Positions 1-9,385 are shown, counted from the first letter of the stretch. The stretch is 64,000 nucleotides of DNA from Coprobacter tertius (GCF_024330105.1 NZ_JANDHW010000007.1:152452-216451), one strand, 5' to 3'. Translations and numbers: made by a program. The notes: generated by a model not told the origin, from the sequence alone.

Positions 1-858
1 CTCAGGGTTGATACGATAACTCCCAACAGAAGGCCCCCAATAAAACAATAACAAGTATTTACCTTTATAATCACTCAATGAAACATGCGTTGTATCGTTA
101 ACATAAAGCGTAAAATCGGGAGCAACGGCCCCCGGTTCGGTTTTCTTTTTCATATCGATCACCTGACGTATCAAATCGGCTGTATAAGTTTTTTGTATTT
201 CAGAATCCATTTCTGAAAGACGTTTTTCCATTTCAGCCGACGATAATAACGATGAATTCCACAAATATAAAGCTGCGCCATATTCTGTATCGGTAGATTC
301 GTTAGCTAACTGCATACTGACTTTATCCCAATCAGGTCCGTTATTAACTTGCGTAAACTCCACCAATACTTCTTTCATAGCCGCAGAATTCTTATCTTTG
401 CGAGCTTTATCATATTTATCATAAACATCTGCTTCGACCCGGCCTACACTATCTTTCAAAAATGTATATCGGGCAACCAGAGAATTTTCATACTCTGCGC
501 CGCTCTTTTCTGCAAGATTAAAACGATCAGCAGTTCCTTTAAGCTTTACAGTACCCTTTCCCAAAAAAAGCAACATTTCACGATTTCTTGCACTTACGGC
601 CGTATCAATCGGATGATATTCGAGAGTATAAAACGATGCCCCGTCATTTTTCTTTTTATATTCGAATCCGTTTTTCTTTTTTGCTAAAACAACATCGACC
701 GTACGATCTGATGGTTCAAGAACATTTTCACGATATATATATACGGTATCTCCTTTTTGCATACCCTCTATTTCGGCCTTTAAAGTAAAAGATTGTTTCT
801 GGGCAGATACAGACACAGATCCCAGACATAATAATAAAGATATAAATATAGTTTTCAT
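1..858 (-). CDS. TlpA/DUF4369-like exported thioredoxin-fold protein, 3' end outside the window
   Basis: The frame is open for 286 codons from an ATG at 858 to the window edge, so the C-terminus is missing. Residues 1-20 form a signal peptide (MKTIFISLLLCLGSVSVSAQ, cleavage after SA). Residues 21-130 resemble the DUF4369 beta-domain that precedes thioredoxin folds in Bacteroidales; then comes a helical stretch and the start of an AhpC/TSA-type fold (APDFTLYVNDTTHVSLSDYKG). Where TlpA proteins carry W-x-x-x-C-x-x-C this one reads FYWGPSVGSYRINPE, so both redox cysteines are gone. Family members act in the periplasm on disulfides; this copy is probably not a redox enzyme, and may be a binding or chaperone-like relative. 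It follows map on the same strand after 129 bp, so it may have its own promoter. Confidence 0.75.
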   Translation of the reverse strand, partial: MKTIFISLLLCLGSVSVSAQKQSFTLKAEIEGMQKGDTVYIYRENVLEPSDRTVDVVLAKKKNGFEYKKKNDGASFYTLEYHPIDTAVSARNREMLLFLGKGTVKLKGTADRFNLAEKSGAEYENSLVARYTFLKDSVGRVEADVYDKYDKARKDKNSAAMKEVLVEFTQVNNGPDWDKVSMQLANESTDTEYGAALYLWNSSLLSSAEMEKRLSEMDSEIQKTYTADLIRQVIDMKKKTEPGAVAPDFTLYVNDTTHVSLSDYKGKYLLLFYWGPSVGSYRINPE

Positions 859-987
859 TTTTATGATTTTAGCCACGAATTAATTTTGGAATGTAAAAGT
901 ACAAAATGTTAGTATAAACAAGTAATACCTTAACGGAATTAAATAAAAAATCATATACTTTCTAACCTGAATTATATAAAGATCCTA

Positions 988-1884
988 TTAAAAAGTAAGT
1001 ATCTCCACACCATTTTCCGTCATTAATAAAGTATGTTCCCATTGAGCCGAAGGTTTCCGGTCGGCCGTAATAACTGTCCAGCCATCTGCAGCATCGATAA
1101 AAACTTCATAAGTACCCATATTTATCATAGGCTCGATCGTAAAAATCATGCCGGGAACTAAAACCATACCCGTTCCTTTTTTCCCGAAATGATTCACTTC
1201 TGGTTCCTCATGAAATGCCAACCCGACTCCATGTCCGCATAAATCCCTAACAACAGAATATCCGTTTTTTTCGGCATGCTTTTGTATTGCATGACCAATA
1301 TCACCGACAAACCCGAATGGTCGGGCTGCTTTCATACCTATTTCAAGACATTCTTTTGTTACGTTGACCAAGCGTTGTTTTTCTGGAGAAACCTCTCCGA
1401 TCATAAACATACGGGAAGCATCGGAATAATAACCATCGAGAATTGTAGATACATCGACGTTAATAATATCTCCATTCCTTAAAATACGATTTTTATCGGG
1501 TATTCCATGGCATACGACTTCATTAATCGACGTACATACACTTTTCGGAAAACCTTCGAAATTTAATGGTGCCGGTATAGCCCCCTGAGAAACAGTATAG
1601 TCATAAACTAAACGATCGATTTCCTCAGTCGACATGCCTTCCTTTATTTCACTTTGTACAAGGTCAAGAACTCCCGTGTTTATCGTTCCACTGCGCCTGA
1701 TACCTTCAATTTGTTCCGGCGTTTTCACTAAATTACGAATAGGTACAAGATGCCCTTTATTTTGTAGATATAATATCCTTTTATCTAGTGCTGTAAGAGA
1801 TTGTCCTTTAATGATCCGCCAATTATTTATCCGTTTCTTAGGCATATTCGTGATATTAAATTCGTAATTTTCAAAATTACTCAT
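988..1884 (-). CDS. map: Methionine aminopeptidase, type I
   Basis: Removes the initiator Met from nascent proteins in the cytoplasm. The 298-residue product has the pita-bread fold with all five metal ligands visible: D144 (NVDVS), D155 (YYSDAS), H218 (CGHGVG), E251 (TIEPM) and E283 (QWEHT), plus the substrate-contacting H126 (VVCHGIP). About 45 N-terminal residues precede the catalytic domain, which is longer than the roughly 265-residue common type I form; the extension is basic and may be a ribosome-contacting tail, though I see no zinc-finger cysteines in it. It follows the aldo/keto reductase after 65 bp on the same strand. The ATG at 1884 is the only good start that keeps the extension; an internal Met at residue 14 is a possible alternative. 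Confidence 0.95.
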   Translation of the reverse strand: MSNFENYEFNITNMPKKRINNWRIIKGQSLTALDKRILYLQNKGHLVPIRNLVKTPEQIEGIRRSGTINTGVLDLVQSEIKEGMSTEEIDRLVYDYTVSQGAIPAPLNFEGFPKSVCTSINEVVCHGIPDKNRILRNGDIINVDVSTILDGYYSDASRMFMIGEVSPEKQRLVNVTKECLEIGMKAARPFGFVGDIGHAIQKHAEKNGYSVVRDLCGHGVGLAFHEEPEVNHFGKKGTGMVLVPGMIFTIEPMINMGTYEVFIDAADGWTVITADRKPSAQWEHTLLMTENGVEILTF

Positions 1885-1949
1885 TTATTCACAGGATATA
1901 CAACCTTGTACCAATTTATTTATAAATATTTATATCACACATTATAGCA

Positions 1950-2786
1950 TTATATTACTTCTAACGGAATTTTATGATCTGGATAAGGAAATGCCTCGTC
2001 GAGACGTTTCATATCATCGCTAGTAAGATTTATCGATAAACTCTTATAATTTTCTTCAACATGTTTCAGAGATGACGCTTTCGGTATAGCCATTATCCCG
2101 GGATTCCTTAAAACCCAAGCCAAAGCGATCTGAACAGGTGTGGCAGTATGACTTTCTGCTATTTCACGCAAAACCGGATGATTAAGCAACCGACCTTGCT
2201 CTACAGGAGAATACGCAATTAAAGGAAAATCATGTTTCTGTGCCCAAGGTATCAGGTCATACTCTATACCCCTGCGTGTCAGATTATAAAGGACCTCATC
2301 GGCAGCACACGAATTCCCCTCTTTAATCGAGAAAAAATTTTCCATATCCTCTACATCCATATTACTGACCCCCCATTGACGTATTTTCCCCTGTTTCTGC
2401 AAGTCAAGCATTCCGGATACCGTCTCCTCAAACGGGTGCACTCCGGCCCAGTGAAGCAAATAAAGATCGATATAATCGGTTGCAAGCCTTTTCAAACTTC
2501 TTTCACAAGCGATTTTAGTGCCTTCTCGAGTCGCATTTGAGGGCAATATTTTCGTAATAAGAAAAACTTTATCTCTCCGCCCTGCTATTGCTTCACCGAC
2601 AAGCTGTTCCGATCTTCCATTTCCATACATTTCAGCAGTATCGATTGCGGTCATCCCCATTTCTATACCTGCTTGCAAAACTCTTATTTCATCTATACGG
2701 CGAGGCGGATAATCGCCCATATTCCAGGTTCCCTGCCCTAAAGCACATACTTGAGTGTCGTCTACGAATGTTACTATTTTTTTCAT
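1950..2786 (-). CDS. Aldo/keto reductase
   Basis: NAD(P)H-dependent cytoplasmic carbonyl reductase of the AKR family. The 278 residues form a complete (beta/alpha)8 barrel with the catalytic tetrad D49 and Y54 (IDTAEMYGNG), K79 (LITKILPS) and H112 (LHWAG). The C-terminal cofactor signature IPKASSLKHVEEN is present. It is the first gene of a likely two-gene transcript with map. The substrate cannot be told from sequence; members of this subgroup act on aldehydes, ketoses or 2,5-diketo acids. Confidence 0.9.
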   Translation of the reverse strand: MKKIVTFVDDTQVCALGQGTWNMGDYPPRRIDEIRVLQAGIEMGMTAIDTAEMYGNGRSEQLVGEAIAGRRDKVFLITKILPSNATREGTKIACERSLKRLATDYIDLYLLHWAGVHPFEETVSGMLDLQKQGKIRQWGVSNMDVEDMENFFSIKEGNSCAADEVLYNLTRRGIEYDLIPWAQKHDFPLIAYSPVEQGRLLNHPVLREIAESHTATPVQIALAWVLRNPGIMAIPKASSLKHVEENYKSLSINLTSDDMKRLDEAFPYPDHKIPLEVI

Positions 2787-3042
2787 AATGTATGTATTTA
2801 TTGAACAAAACTTTTATCGGAAGTTTATATTTACCGATGATAATACGATAACAAGATATTGACACTAAAGGTTATTATAAAATTATGAATATGGATTTAA
2901 TATATAAATGATTCTATATTGTATCAACTATTTTCATTAGTTTTACAAACTATAATTAATAAATGGTTCTCCATTGAAAAATAATATTCTTTTCTTTTTA
3001 AGAATTCAGAAATGATCTTTAATCAATTTAAAATAAATTAGT

Positions 3043-3729
3043 ATGAAGTATTTTATCGTATTCTTTTTTTCAGCCTCCGTAATTTTTTGTGATTCAAGTG
3101 CTGCACAGACCGGAATAACTAAATATAAAATAGAAGATAAATCATTGAATACCGCTGCTCAAAAATGGATGGAGACAGCATTATGGTTATCTCGCCGAAT
3201 GAAAAAAACAGTTGAGAATGAAGAAGTGCCTAATTTATTCACAACAAACCCTGAATTGCTTCAATACATAGATAGTATTGCAAAGGTTTGTCGTCGCGAT
3301 AGTAGTTTACAAAGTGTAATAATAGTAAGAATCCCTGATAGCAAAAAACTTCTCGAACTACATAGTTCAATAAAAATTAGTGAGAAAACATGGGATTTAG
3401 TGAAAGACCGGTTTACTATTTCCGCCCTTATTTCATCAATGAACAGCCAAGAAGGTTACCTGCAATTAGCAGCCTCAGAAATGCTTGCCGTAAGTCATAC
3501 TTATATAAAGCCTCCCGAGTGGAACAGCAATTTACTATTTTTATTAAATTACGGAAGTGAGTTTGATTCGGCAGTCGCTTTCTGGCAATCGGGAGAAAAT
3601 ACGATAACCGGGGAAGCAAAATTTTTTTCAAATCAACAAACAAAAGATTTCATACAAGTCATGAAACATTTATTCGGGTCGGAACTGGTATGGAAAAAAT
3701 GGGATAAAGAGGAATTAAAAGAATTATAA
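3043..3729 (+). CDS. Exported protein of unknown function
   Basis: I do not recognise this 228-residue protein. It has a signal peptide (residues 1-21, hydrophobic FIVFFFSASVIFC then SSAAQ with an AxA-like SPase I site), so it is probably periplasmic. The Cys at 16 lies inside the hydrophobic stretch and does not make a convincing lipobox. The rest is mainly helical, with a W-rich segment (KWMETALWLSRRMKK) and no cysteine cluster or catalytic motif I can name. It stands alone, convergent with the ECF sigma module and separated from it by a bidirectional hairpin. Upstream lies a 256-bp AT-rich gap in which I find no clean TAnnTTTG box. Confidence 0.75.
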   Translation: MKYFIVFFFSASVIFCDSSAAQTGITKYKIEDKSLNTAAQKWMETALWLSRRMKKTVENEEVPNLFTTNPELLQYIDSIAKVCRRDSSLQSVIIVRIPDSKKLLELHSSIKISEKTWDLVKDRFTISALISSMNSQEGYLQLAASEMLAVSHTYIKPPEWNSNLLFLLNYGSEFDSAVAFWQSGENTITGEAKFFSNQQTKDFIQVMKHLFGSELVWKKWDKEELKEL

Positions 3730-3750
3730 ATTGTAACCATAAAAATAAAA

Positions 3751-3786
3751 CAGAATGTGGTTTTCTTTTGTGAATACCACATTCTG
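3751..3786. terminator. Bidirectional terminator hairpin
   Basis: A perfect 11-bp stem (CAGAATGTGGT / ACCACATTCTG) with a 14-nt loop. The A-rich run before it reads as a U-tract on the minus strand, so it mainly serves the minus-strand sigma module that ends at 3880, and it also follows the plus-strand gene ending at 3729. Confidence 0.65.
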
Positions 3787-3879
3787 ACATAAAATTATAT
3801 ATTTAAATTAAAAATTTCCAGGTTAAATTAAGCTATACTTATCAACTTTGAAAATAGACATTTTTAATCCCGATCCGAA

Positions 3880-4785
3880 TTAAAAATACAACATAAATCC
3901 GGTCGAAAAGCTGTTCATCGAAGGACCATAATTCTTTTGTATCATATTAAAAAATGAATATTTGGCATAAAAGCCCAAATGGCTGTAACCTAATTGAAGT
4001 AAAAAATCGACGTTAATAGGATTAGGATATATATTTTTTGAAAATTCCTTAATCTTTCGATTTTCATAACGAGTCATGGTCTTCACACTACTATATGTTT
4101 TAATACCTATAACGGGTCCAAATGACACGAATGGCCTACCTTTTAAACATAAGCTTTGCCATTCGGCAAGCAAAGGAACATTCAGATGTACGGTTTTCAG
4201 TCGTGAATAATCAAGAGATACGTCCGGTAAAACCGGTGAAATTAAAATTTGTTTATTATATTTTACAAAATAAAATTCGTTATCCATTACATAATTACGC
4301 CAATCAAGGCCTATTCCCGAAACCAGGCCCCAACCTGTATTTCGTATCTGAGAATGAAATGTTACGATATTCCAAGTAATTTCGAAAGACCGTGCGAAAT
4401 TAAGAGACAATCCATTCTCATTAATAAACCGGAATTCATCGTTCATTATATTACAAAACCCCAATCCCAATCCGGCCCAATGAGGCTTAAAAGAATGTCG
4501 TTTTTCATTTTTTTTGGTCAACAGCTCCGAAAATGGAAATGAAATTATTTCATTCACTTGCCAAGTTTCCTGTTTATTGCCATTTTGATATTTTGCATCA
4601 TATATACGATTATAATTATCTCCCTCGGCATCAAAAACCGTTATCGAAATATTTTCCGGGGCATCTTTAATAATATAACGCTTGCCGTTATATATTAAAG
4701 TCGTATCATTAATATTCATTGAATTATTTTCGGCAATTGCCGAAAATGGAAAAATTGTAACAAGTAAAACTAACAATGTTTTCAT
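3880..4785 (-). CDS. Predicted outer-membrane beta-barrel protein of an ECF sigma module
   Basis: Unknown function. The 301-residue product has a signal peptide (MKTLLVLLVTIFPFSAIAEN, cleavage after AIA), then alternating aromatic/hydrophobic strands (HWAGLGLGFCNI, SLNFARSFEIT, GWGLVSGIGLDW) and ends in ...FSTGFMLYF, a C-terminal aromatic residue typical of barrel proteins recognised by BamA. It is the last gene of a four-gene minus-strand cluster, 7 bp after the small secreted protein. A PorT-like or OmpW-like small barrel is a fair structural guess; I infer that it is part of an envelope-related ECF regulon. Confidence 0.75.
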   Translation of the reverse strand: MKTLLVLLVTIFPFSAIAENNSMNINDTTLIYNGKRYIIKDAPENISITVFDAEGDNYNRIYDAKYQNGNKQETWQVNEIISFPFSELLTKKNEKRHSFKPHWAGLGLGFCNIMNDEFRFINENGLSLNFARSFEITWNIVTFHSQIRNTGWGLVSGIGLDWRNYVMDNEFYFVKYNKQILISPVLPDVSLDYSRLKTVHLNVPLLAEWQSLCLKGRPFVSFGPVIGIKTYSSVKTMTRYENRKIKEFSKNIYPNPINVDFLLQLGYSHLGFYAKYSFFNMIQKNYGPSMNSFSTGFMLYF

Positions 4786-4792
4786 TTGCTTA

Positions 4793-5245
4793 TTATTTCT
4801 TTTTGTTTATAAATATTTTTATCAAGGCGTCGAGATCAGTTTTTCCCTCGAGATAAATGATCGTCGCATTTCCACTATTTTCTTTATGAAAAAGAATAAA
4901 ACGATTCGCATCTTTATCACTATTTAGTGCTGGGGGTAGCTGATAATAGGCAGCTAAGACTTTATTTCCATTTTTTATAACTTTACTATTAACCGCGTTT
5001 TTTCCATCGGCCAACACTGCTTTTTCGAACTTTGCGACATCATATTCCGAATTTTTCACCGATATACTATGAAAGAAAGACAATTTATATGATTCTAACT
5101 CCCTCCCTTTCATTATCACTACAACAGCATTCGAATTTTTATTATACTCACCCGAAAATAAAGTAGACACATTTAAGCCTTTCTGTGCCCCGGAATTTAT
5201 AGCCAGACATAAAAAATAAAGTATAAGTATAAAAATTTTTTTCAT
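4793..5245 (-). CDS. Small secreted protein, DUF6108-like
   Basis: A 150-residue exported protein: signal peptide residues 1-20 (MKKIFILILYFLCLAINSGA|Q). The mature part starts KGLNVSTLFSGEYNKN and contains VVVIMKGRELESYKLSFFHSI, a pattern I associate from memory with the Bacteroidales family DUF6108 found beside ECF sigma genes; I cannot run the search that would settle this. No catalytic motif is visible. It lies 23 bp downstream of the one-TM regulator and 7 bp upstream of the barrel gene, so the products are probably made together and work at the cell envelope. Confidence 0.7.
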   Translation of the reverse strand: MKKIFILILYFLCLAINSGAQKGLNVSTLFSGEYNKNSNAVVVIMKGRELESYKLSFFHSISVKNSEYDVAKFEKAVLADGKNAVNSKVIKNGNKVLAAYYQLPPALNSDKDANRFILFHKENSGNATIIYLEGKTDLDALIKIFINKKK

Positions 5246-5268
5246 CTTTCTATGATTTATTTTCCAAT

Positions 5269-5727
5269 TTACGGAATCAACGGATCGAAAATACCAGATA
5301 ACTCTTCCTCTACCGAGTGATCACAAACCGGAAAAACGGATAATGTTTTTCGTAGCTGCTCTTCAACAATTTCTTTTTTTGTATAACGTGTTCCATATAC
5401 ATAAGCGATATAGTCATTACGCAATGGTAAAATCCCATAAACAATACCTGCAATCACTGCTGCCGTAACAGTCGAAGCAACAGAAATACGGTAATGAGCG
5501 ATCCTTTTCCTTTTTTTATCCATTTGGGTATATTGCTTTCCCATCATAATATAAGATATTACGGCTTTATCCGCATTGTGCTTAGCTGTATAACGAGAAT
5601 CCATAAAGTATTCCTGAAGTAAACGTTCTTCTTCCGTTGTGGTTTCTCCCTCATAATACCGTCCGATCAGTTCTTCCCAATCGACATATCTTTTATCATT
5701 ATTGTTACCCATTATATCTATCTTCAT
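5269..5727 (-). CDS. Single-TM protein after an ECF sigma gene, putative anti-sigma factor
   Basis: The gene overlaps the end of the sigma gene, the arrangement expected of a cognate regulator. The start is uncertain: ATG at 5727 or ATG at 5712 (MGNNNDKRY); an in-frame TTG at 5733 is less likely. The roughly 150-residue product has an N-terminal acidic helical part (DWEELIGRYYEGETTTEEERLLQ), similar in style to zinc-less anti-sigma domains, one membrane segment (about residues 80-103, ISVASTVTAAVIAGIVYGIL), and a periplasmic tail of about 50 residues. It lacks a FecR domain, so it is not the usual PUL anti-sigma. Role inferred from position and topology. Confidence 0.75.
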   Translation of the reverse strand: MKIDIMGNNNDKRYVDWEELIGRYYEGETTTEEERLLQEYFMDSRYTAKHNADKAVISYIMMGKQYTQMDKKRKRIAHYRISVASTVTAAVIAGIVYGILPLRNDYIAYVYGTRYTKKEIVEEQLRKTLSVFPVCDHSVEEELSGIFDPLIP

Positions 5728-6226
5728 GTACAATACGATTATACTGGTCCCTAATTTCTTTACGTGCTCTCGATAAATTCATACGCACTGCTGTAGGCTG
5801 CATATTCAGCTTTTGCGATATTTCTTCAATTTCATATCCTTCAAAATCTTTCATTTCAAGTATTTGCCTTTGTAAAACAGAAAGATGTTCATTTATAATT
5901 TGGCGAACGATTAAAAAAGTCTCCCGAGTTTCAAAATTTTGCTGAATATATTCACCAGACCCAATATCTTGTGTTTTGTCAAGTTTCGAAAAATACAAGC
6001 TATCCTCGCGTCTCAACCGATCGATACAAATATTTTTAGCTGTTTTTACAGCCATCGAAGCCGCCTCGTTTTCTGTTTTTATACGATCCTTAATGGGCCA
6101 AAGCCTACAGAAAACCTCCTGTACTACATCAGAAGCATCTTCTCTGTTCCCCAGAAAATTGCCGGCAATATTCAACAGTTTGTTTTTCTGCTTAATGAAA
6201 GTTATAACTAACGGTTCGTGACTCAT
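5705..6226 (-). CDS. ECF-type RNA polymerase sigma factor
   Basis: A sigma-70 family group 4 factor of 173 residues with region 2 (KNKLLNIAGNFLGNREDAS...VVQEVFCRLW) and region 4 HTH (QRQILEMKDFEGYEIEEISQ, then AVRMNLSRARKEIR). I chose the ATG at 6226 because the longer frame would need a TTG at 6268. It heads a four-gene unit with a membrane regulator, a secreted protein and a barrel; no SusC/SusD is attached, so this is an envelope-type ECF system rather than a PUL regulator. It is divergent from dnaG across about 220 bp. Confidence 0.9.
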   Translation of the reverse strand: MSHEPLVITFIKQKNKLLNIAGNFLGNREDASDVVQEVFCRLWPIKDRIKTENEAASMAVKTAKNICIDRLRREDSLYFSKLDKTQDIGSGEYIQQNFETRETFLIVRQIINEHLSVLQRQILEMKDFEGYEIEEISQKLNMQPTAVRMNLSRARKEIRDQYNRIVHEDRYNG

Positions 6227-6417
6227 TTTCAATTTGGGATAAAGACCCGGATTACCGATCCTTATCAAAACTTTATTTTAATATGAAACGAAGTAATAAA
6301 AAAAACGTAACATGGAATAATCATTTTTTTTTGTAATTCATAAAATTTTCTATTACGATGAAAAAGTAAAGGTAAAAAACTATAGCTATCTCCCTCCTAT
6401 TTTCCATCATAATTCAT

Positions 6418-6425
6418 TATCTTCG
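6418..6425 (+). promoter_or_regulatory. -7 box of dnaG (TATCTTCG)
   Basis: Matches the Bacteroidota -7 consensus TAnnTTTG except TTCG for TTTG. It lies 24 bp before the dnaG ATG, and a Shine-Dalgarno-like AAGGAG follows at 6434. No clear -33 TTG is visible. Confidence 0.55.
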
Positions 6426-6449
6426 TCGCATAAAGGAGAGAATATTTCT

Positions 6450-8450
6450 ATGATTGATCAAATAACAGTAGATAAAATACTCGACGCTGCCAACATACTT
6501 GATGTAGTTTCCGATTTCGTGACCTTACGTAAACGAGGAGTAAACTACATTGGGTTATGTCCGTTCCATGACGAAAAGACCCCTTCTTTCAGCGTATCAC
6601 CTTCAAAAGGCATTTGTAAGTGTTTTAGTTGCGGTAAAGGCGGAAGCCCCGTCCATTTTATTATGGAACACGAACAGATGTCTTATTATGAGGCCCTTAA
6701 ATATTTGGCAAAAAAATACAATATAGAAATTAAGGAACGGGAACTGAGTGATGAAGAGAAACAGGTACAAAGCGACCGTGAAAGCATGCTCATCATCAAT
6801 AATTTCGCACAGGAATATTTTACGAATATACTCTTCAATCATGTCGAAGGTCGATCGGTTGGTTTGGCATACTTTCACGAAAGAGGTTTCCGAGATGATA
6901 TTATAAAGAAGTTCTCTTTAGGATACTCTCTCGAGCAACGCGATGCGTTGGTTAAAGAAGCCGAAAAAAAAGGATTTAAACAAGAATATCTGATAAAAAC
7001 CGGCCTTTGTCTCGAAGGTCAAAACGGATATATCAGCGACCGTTTCAGAGGAAGGGTAATTTTCCCGGTTTTTAGTTTATCCGGCAAAGTACTTGCTTTC
7101 GGAGGAAGAGTCCTGAAAAAAAGCGACAAGTTGGCAAAATATGTCAACTCACCCGAATCAGAAGTCTATCACAAAAGCAACGAACTTTACGGGATATATC
7201 AAGCCAAGCAAGCAATCGTTAAAAATGACTGTTGTTTTCTTGTAGAAGGTTATACCGATGTATTATCTATGCATCAAGCAGGAATCGAAAATGTCGTAGC
7301 TTCTTCAGGAACATCGCTTACCCCCGGGCAAATTCGTCTTATACACCGTTTTACCAATAATATTATCGTCTTATATGATGGTGATGCAGCTGGGATAAAA
7401 GCCTCGTTACGAGGTATCGACCTCATACTTAAAGAGGGGATGAATATTAAAGTAGTACTGCTACCCGATGGAGACGACCCCGATTCATTCTCGAAAAAAC
7501 AAAGCGCCTCGTCTTTTACAGAATATATTAAAAATAACGAGGTCGATTTTATACGATTCAAAACCAACTTATTACTCCAATCAGCAGGAGATGACCCTAT
7601 AAAACGAGCTGCATTAATTTCAGACATCGTTCAAAGTATTTCGATTATACCCGATTCTATTGTTCGTTCGGTATATACCAAAGAATGCAGCCGCCTTATG
7701 GACATCAACGAAGAAGTTCTATTGAGAGAAGTAAACAAAAAAAAATTCGATTTACTCACCCAAAAACAAACTCCTCCGATAAATACCTCGATTGAAAAAG
7801 AAAATAAAGATCAGGAAACCGGTGCAGAAACAGAACAAAATTTACCGGAAACGACACCAGAAACCGTAAAAGAAAAAAGAAAATCTTCTCCTTTAGATTC
7901 ATTCGAACGTACCCTTATACGCTATATGGTACGCTATGGCCGTCACATATTATTTACAGTAAAAGACGAAAATACAAATGAAAACATCGAATGGAAAGTG
8001 ATTCCTTATATCATTGCTGATCTGAAGAATGACGAGATAGAATTTCAGCATCCATTATACCGTTATATGGCAGAAGTCGCTGTTAAAAAATTTGAAGAAG
8101 ACAGTGAACACCTCGAACGATATTTCTTGACACATCCAGATGAAAATATCAGTAAATTAGCTGTAGATATGATTAGTGAAAAATATCAGTTAAGTAAAAT
8201 ACACACTAAATTTCAAAAAATAGATACTGAAGAAGATCGTTTGGCAGACTTAGTTCCCAGAGCTTTATACGAACTTAAAAACGCAATCGTATGCCAAAAT
8301 ATCAAACAAATAAATGATGAATTAAAAAAAGCGGGCAAAACTAAGGATTTGGAAAAAGTAAACAGTCTTATGTCTGAATTATCTACCTTATACGAAGTAA
8401 AAGCCGCCCTTGCCAAACAATTAGGAGAACGCATAGTTAACCCTTCATAA
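6450..8450 (+). CDS. dnaG: DNA primase
   Basis: Synthesises RNA primers at the replication fork. Of 666 residues, 1-95 hold the CHC2 zinc ribbon with ligands C37, H40, C58, C61; 125-255 the DnaG catalytic N-terminal core; 258-345 the TOPRIM fold with E266 (LVEGYTDV) and D310/D312 (LYDGDAAG) binding metal. A charged linker rich in E/K/T (about residues 445-485) leads to the C-terminal DnaB-helicase-binding region. Length is normal for the phylum. It is followed after 9 bp by an ABC transporter pair, which is presumably co-transcribed though functionally unrelated. Confidence 0.97.
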   Translation: MIDQITVDKILDAANILDVVSDFVTLRKRGVNYIGLCPFHDEKTPSFSVSPSKGICKCFSCGKGGSPVHFIMEHEQMSYYEALKYLAKKYNIEIKERELSDEEKQVQSDRESMLIINNFAQEYFTNILFNHVEGRSVGLAYFHERGFRDDIIKKFSLGYSLEQRDALVKEAEKKGFKQEYLIKTGLCLEGQNGYISDRFRGRVIFPVFSLSGKVLAFGGRVLKKSDKLAKYVNSPESEVYHKSNELYGIYQAKQAIVKNDCCFLVEGYTDVLSMHQAGIENVVASSGTSLTPGQIRLIHRFTNNIIVLYDGDAAGIKASLRGIDLILKEGMNIKVVLLPDGDDPDSFSKKQSASSFTEYIKNNEVDFIRFKTNLLLQSAGDDPIKRAALISDIVQSISIIPDSIVRSVYTKECSRLMDINEEVLLREVNKKKFDLLTQKQTPPINTSIEKENKDQETGAETEQNLPETTPETVKEKRKSSPLDSFERTLIRYMVRYGRHILFTVKDENTNENIEWKVIPYIIADLKNDEIEFQHPLYRYMAEVAVKKFEEDSEHLERYFLTHPDENISKLAVDMISEKYQLSKIHTKFQKIDTEEDRLADLVPRALYELKNAIVCQNIKQINDELKKAGKTKDLEKVNSLMSELSTLYEVKAALAKQLGERIVNPS

Positions 8451-8459
8451 AAATAGAAC

Positions 8460-9377
8460 ATGTATTGTATTGAAGCCATACATATTACTAAAAATTACAC
8501 TCGCCACACAGCACTTGAAGATGTAACAGTAAAAGTACCCCAAAACGTCATATACGGATTACTGGGTCCCAACGGAGCAGGCAAAACTTCGCTTATTCGT
8601 ATATTCAACCGTATAACATTACCAGACAAAGGCAAAATATTTTTCAATGGACATTCTTTACAAGATAAAGATGTACAATATATCGGTTATCTGCCAGAAG
8701 AACGTGGATTATATAAAAAAATGAAAGTTGGAGAACATATTATTTATATCGGCCGACTAAAAGGAATGAGTAAAAACGATGCTTCGAAAGAAATGCATGG
8801 ATGGCTTGAAAAATTCGGTATCGGTGAATGGGAAAACAAACGTATCGACGAACTATCGAAAGGAATGCAGCAAAAAATACAATTTATTGTAACGGTAATG
8901 CACAGTCCGAAGCTACTTATTTTGGACGAACCTTTTAGTGGATTTGATCCGATAAATGCCAATTTACTGAAATCGGAAATTTTAGAGTTTAAAAAAAAGG
9001 GGACGACAATTATTATTTCTACCCATAACATGGAATCGGTAGAAGAACTTTGCGACGAAATATCTTTAATCAATCATTCACATGTCATACTCGAAGGGAA
9101 TGTAGATTCGATCCGTAAATCCCATAAAAAAAATATTTTCCGTATCGAAAGCAATAATCTCATACCGGTTTCTGATAATAGACATTTTCATATTCTCTCT
9201 CAACTGGAAGACAAACACAAACAAATTACTTTTCTGCAAAAAGACAAAGACATAAGATCAAATGAAATATTAAAAGAACTGGTTAATATTTGTGACATTA
9301 CCGCATTTGAAGAAATTCTTCCTACAATGAACGAAATCTTTATTGAGGCGGTAACGTCCGGCGATATAAAATCATAA
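8460..9377 (+). CDS. ABC transporter ATP-binding protein, NatA-like
   Basis: The ATPase of an ABC-2 type exporter, 305 residues. Walker A is GPNGAGKTS (36-44), the signature LSKGMQQ (132-138), Walker B LLILDEP (152-158) and the switch His STHNM. About 75 C-terminal residues form the accessory DUF4162-type domain that follows the NBD in NatA/drug-exporter ATPases. It sits 8 bp before its permease. The exported substrate is unknown; Na+ or drug export is the family precedent only. Confidence 0.92.
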   Translation: MYCIEAIHITKNYTRHTALEDVTVKVPQNVIYGLLGPNGAGKTSLIRIFNRITLPDKGKIFFNGHSLQDKDVQYIGYLPEERGLYKKMKVGEHIIYIGRLKGMSKNDASKEMHGWLEKFGIGEWENKRIDELSKGMQQKIQFIVTVMHSPKLLILDEPFSGFDPINANLLKSEILEFKKKGTTIIISTHNMESVEELCDEISLINHSHVILEGNVDSIRKSHKKNIFRIESNNLIPVSDNRHFHILSQLEDKHKQITFLQKDKDIRSNEILKELVNICDITAFEEILPTMNEIFIEAVTSGDIKS

Positions 9378-9385
9378 GAAATAAA

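Noticed and set aside
349..788. Plus-strand frames in the first 0.8 kb
   Set aside because: They lie opposite a continuous minus-strand frame with a signal peptide and a recognisable fold that runs off the window.
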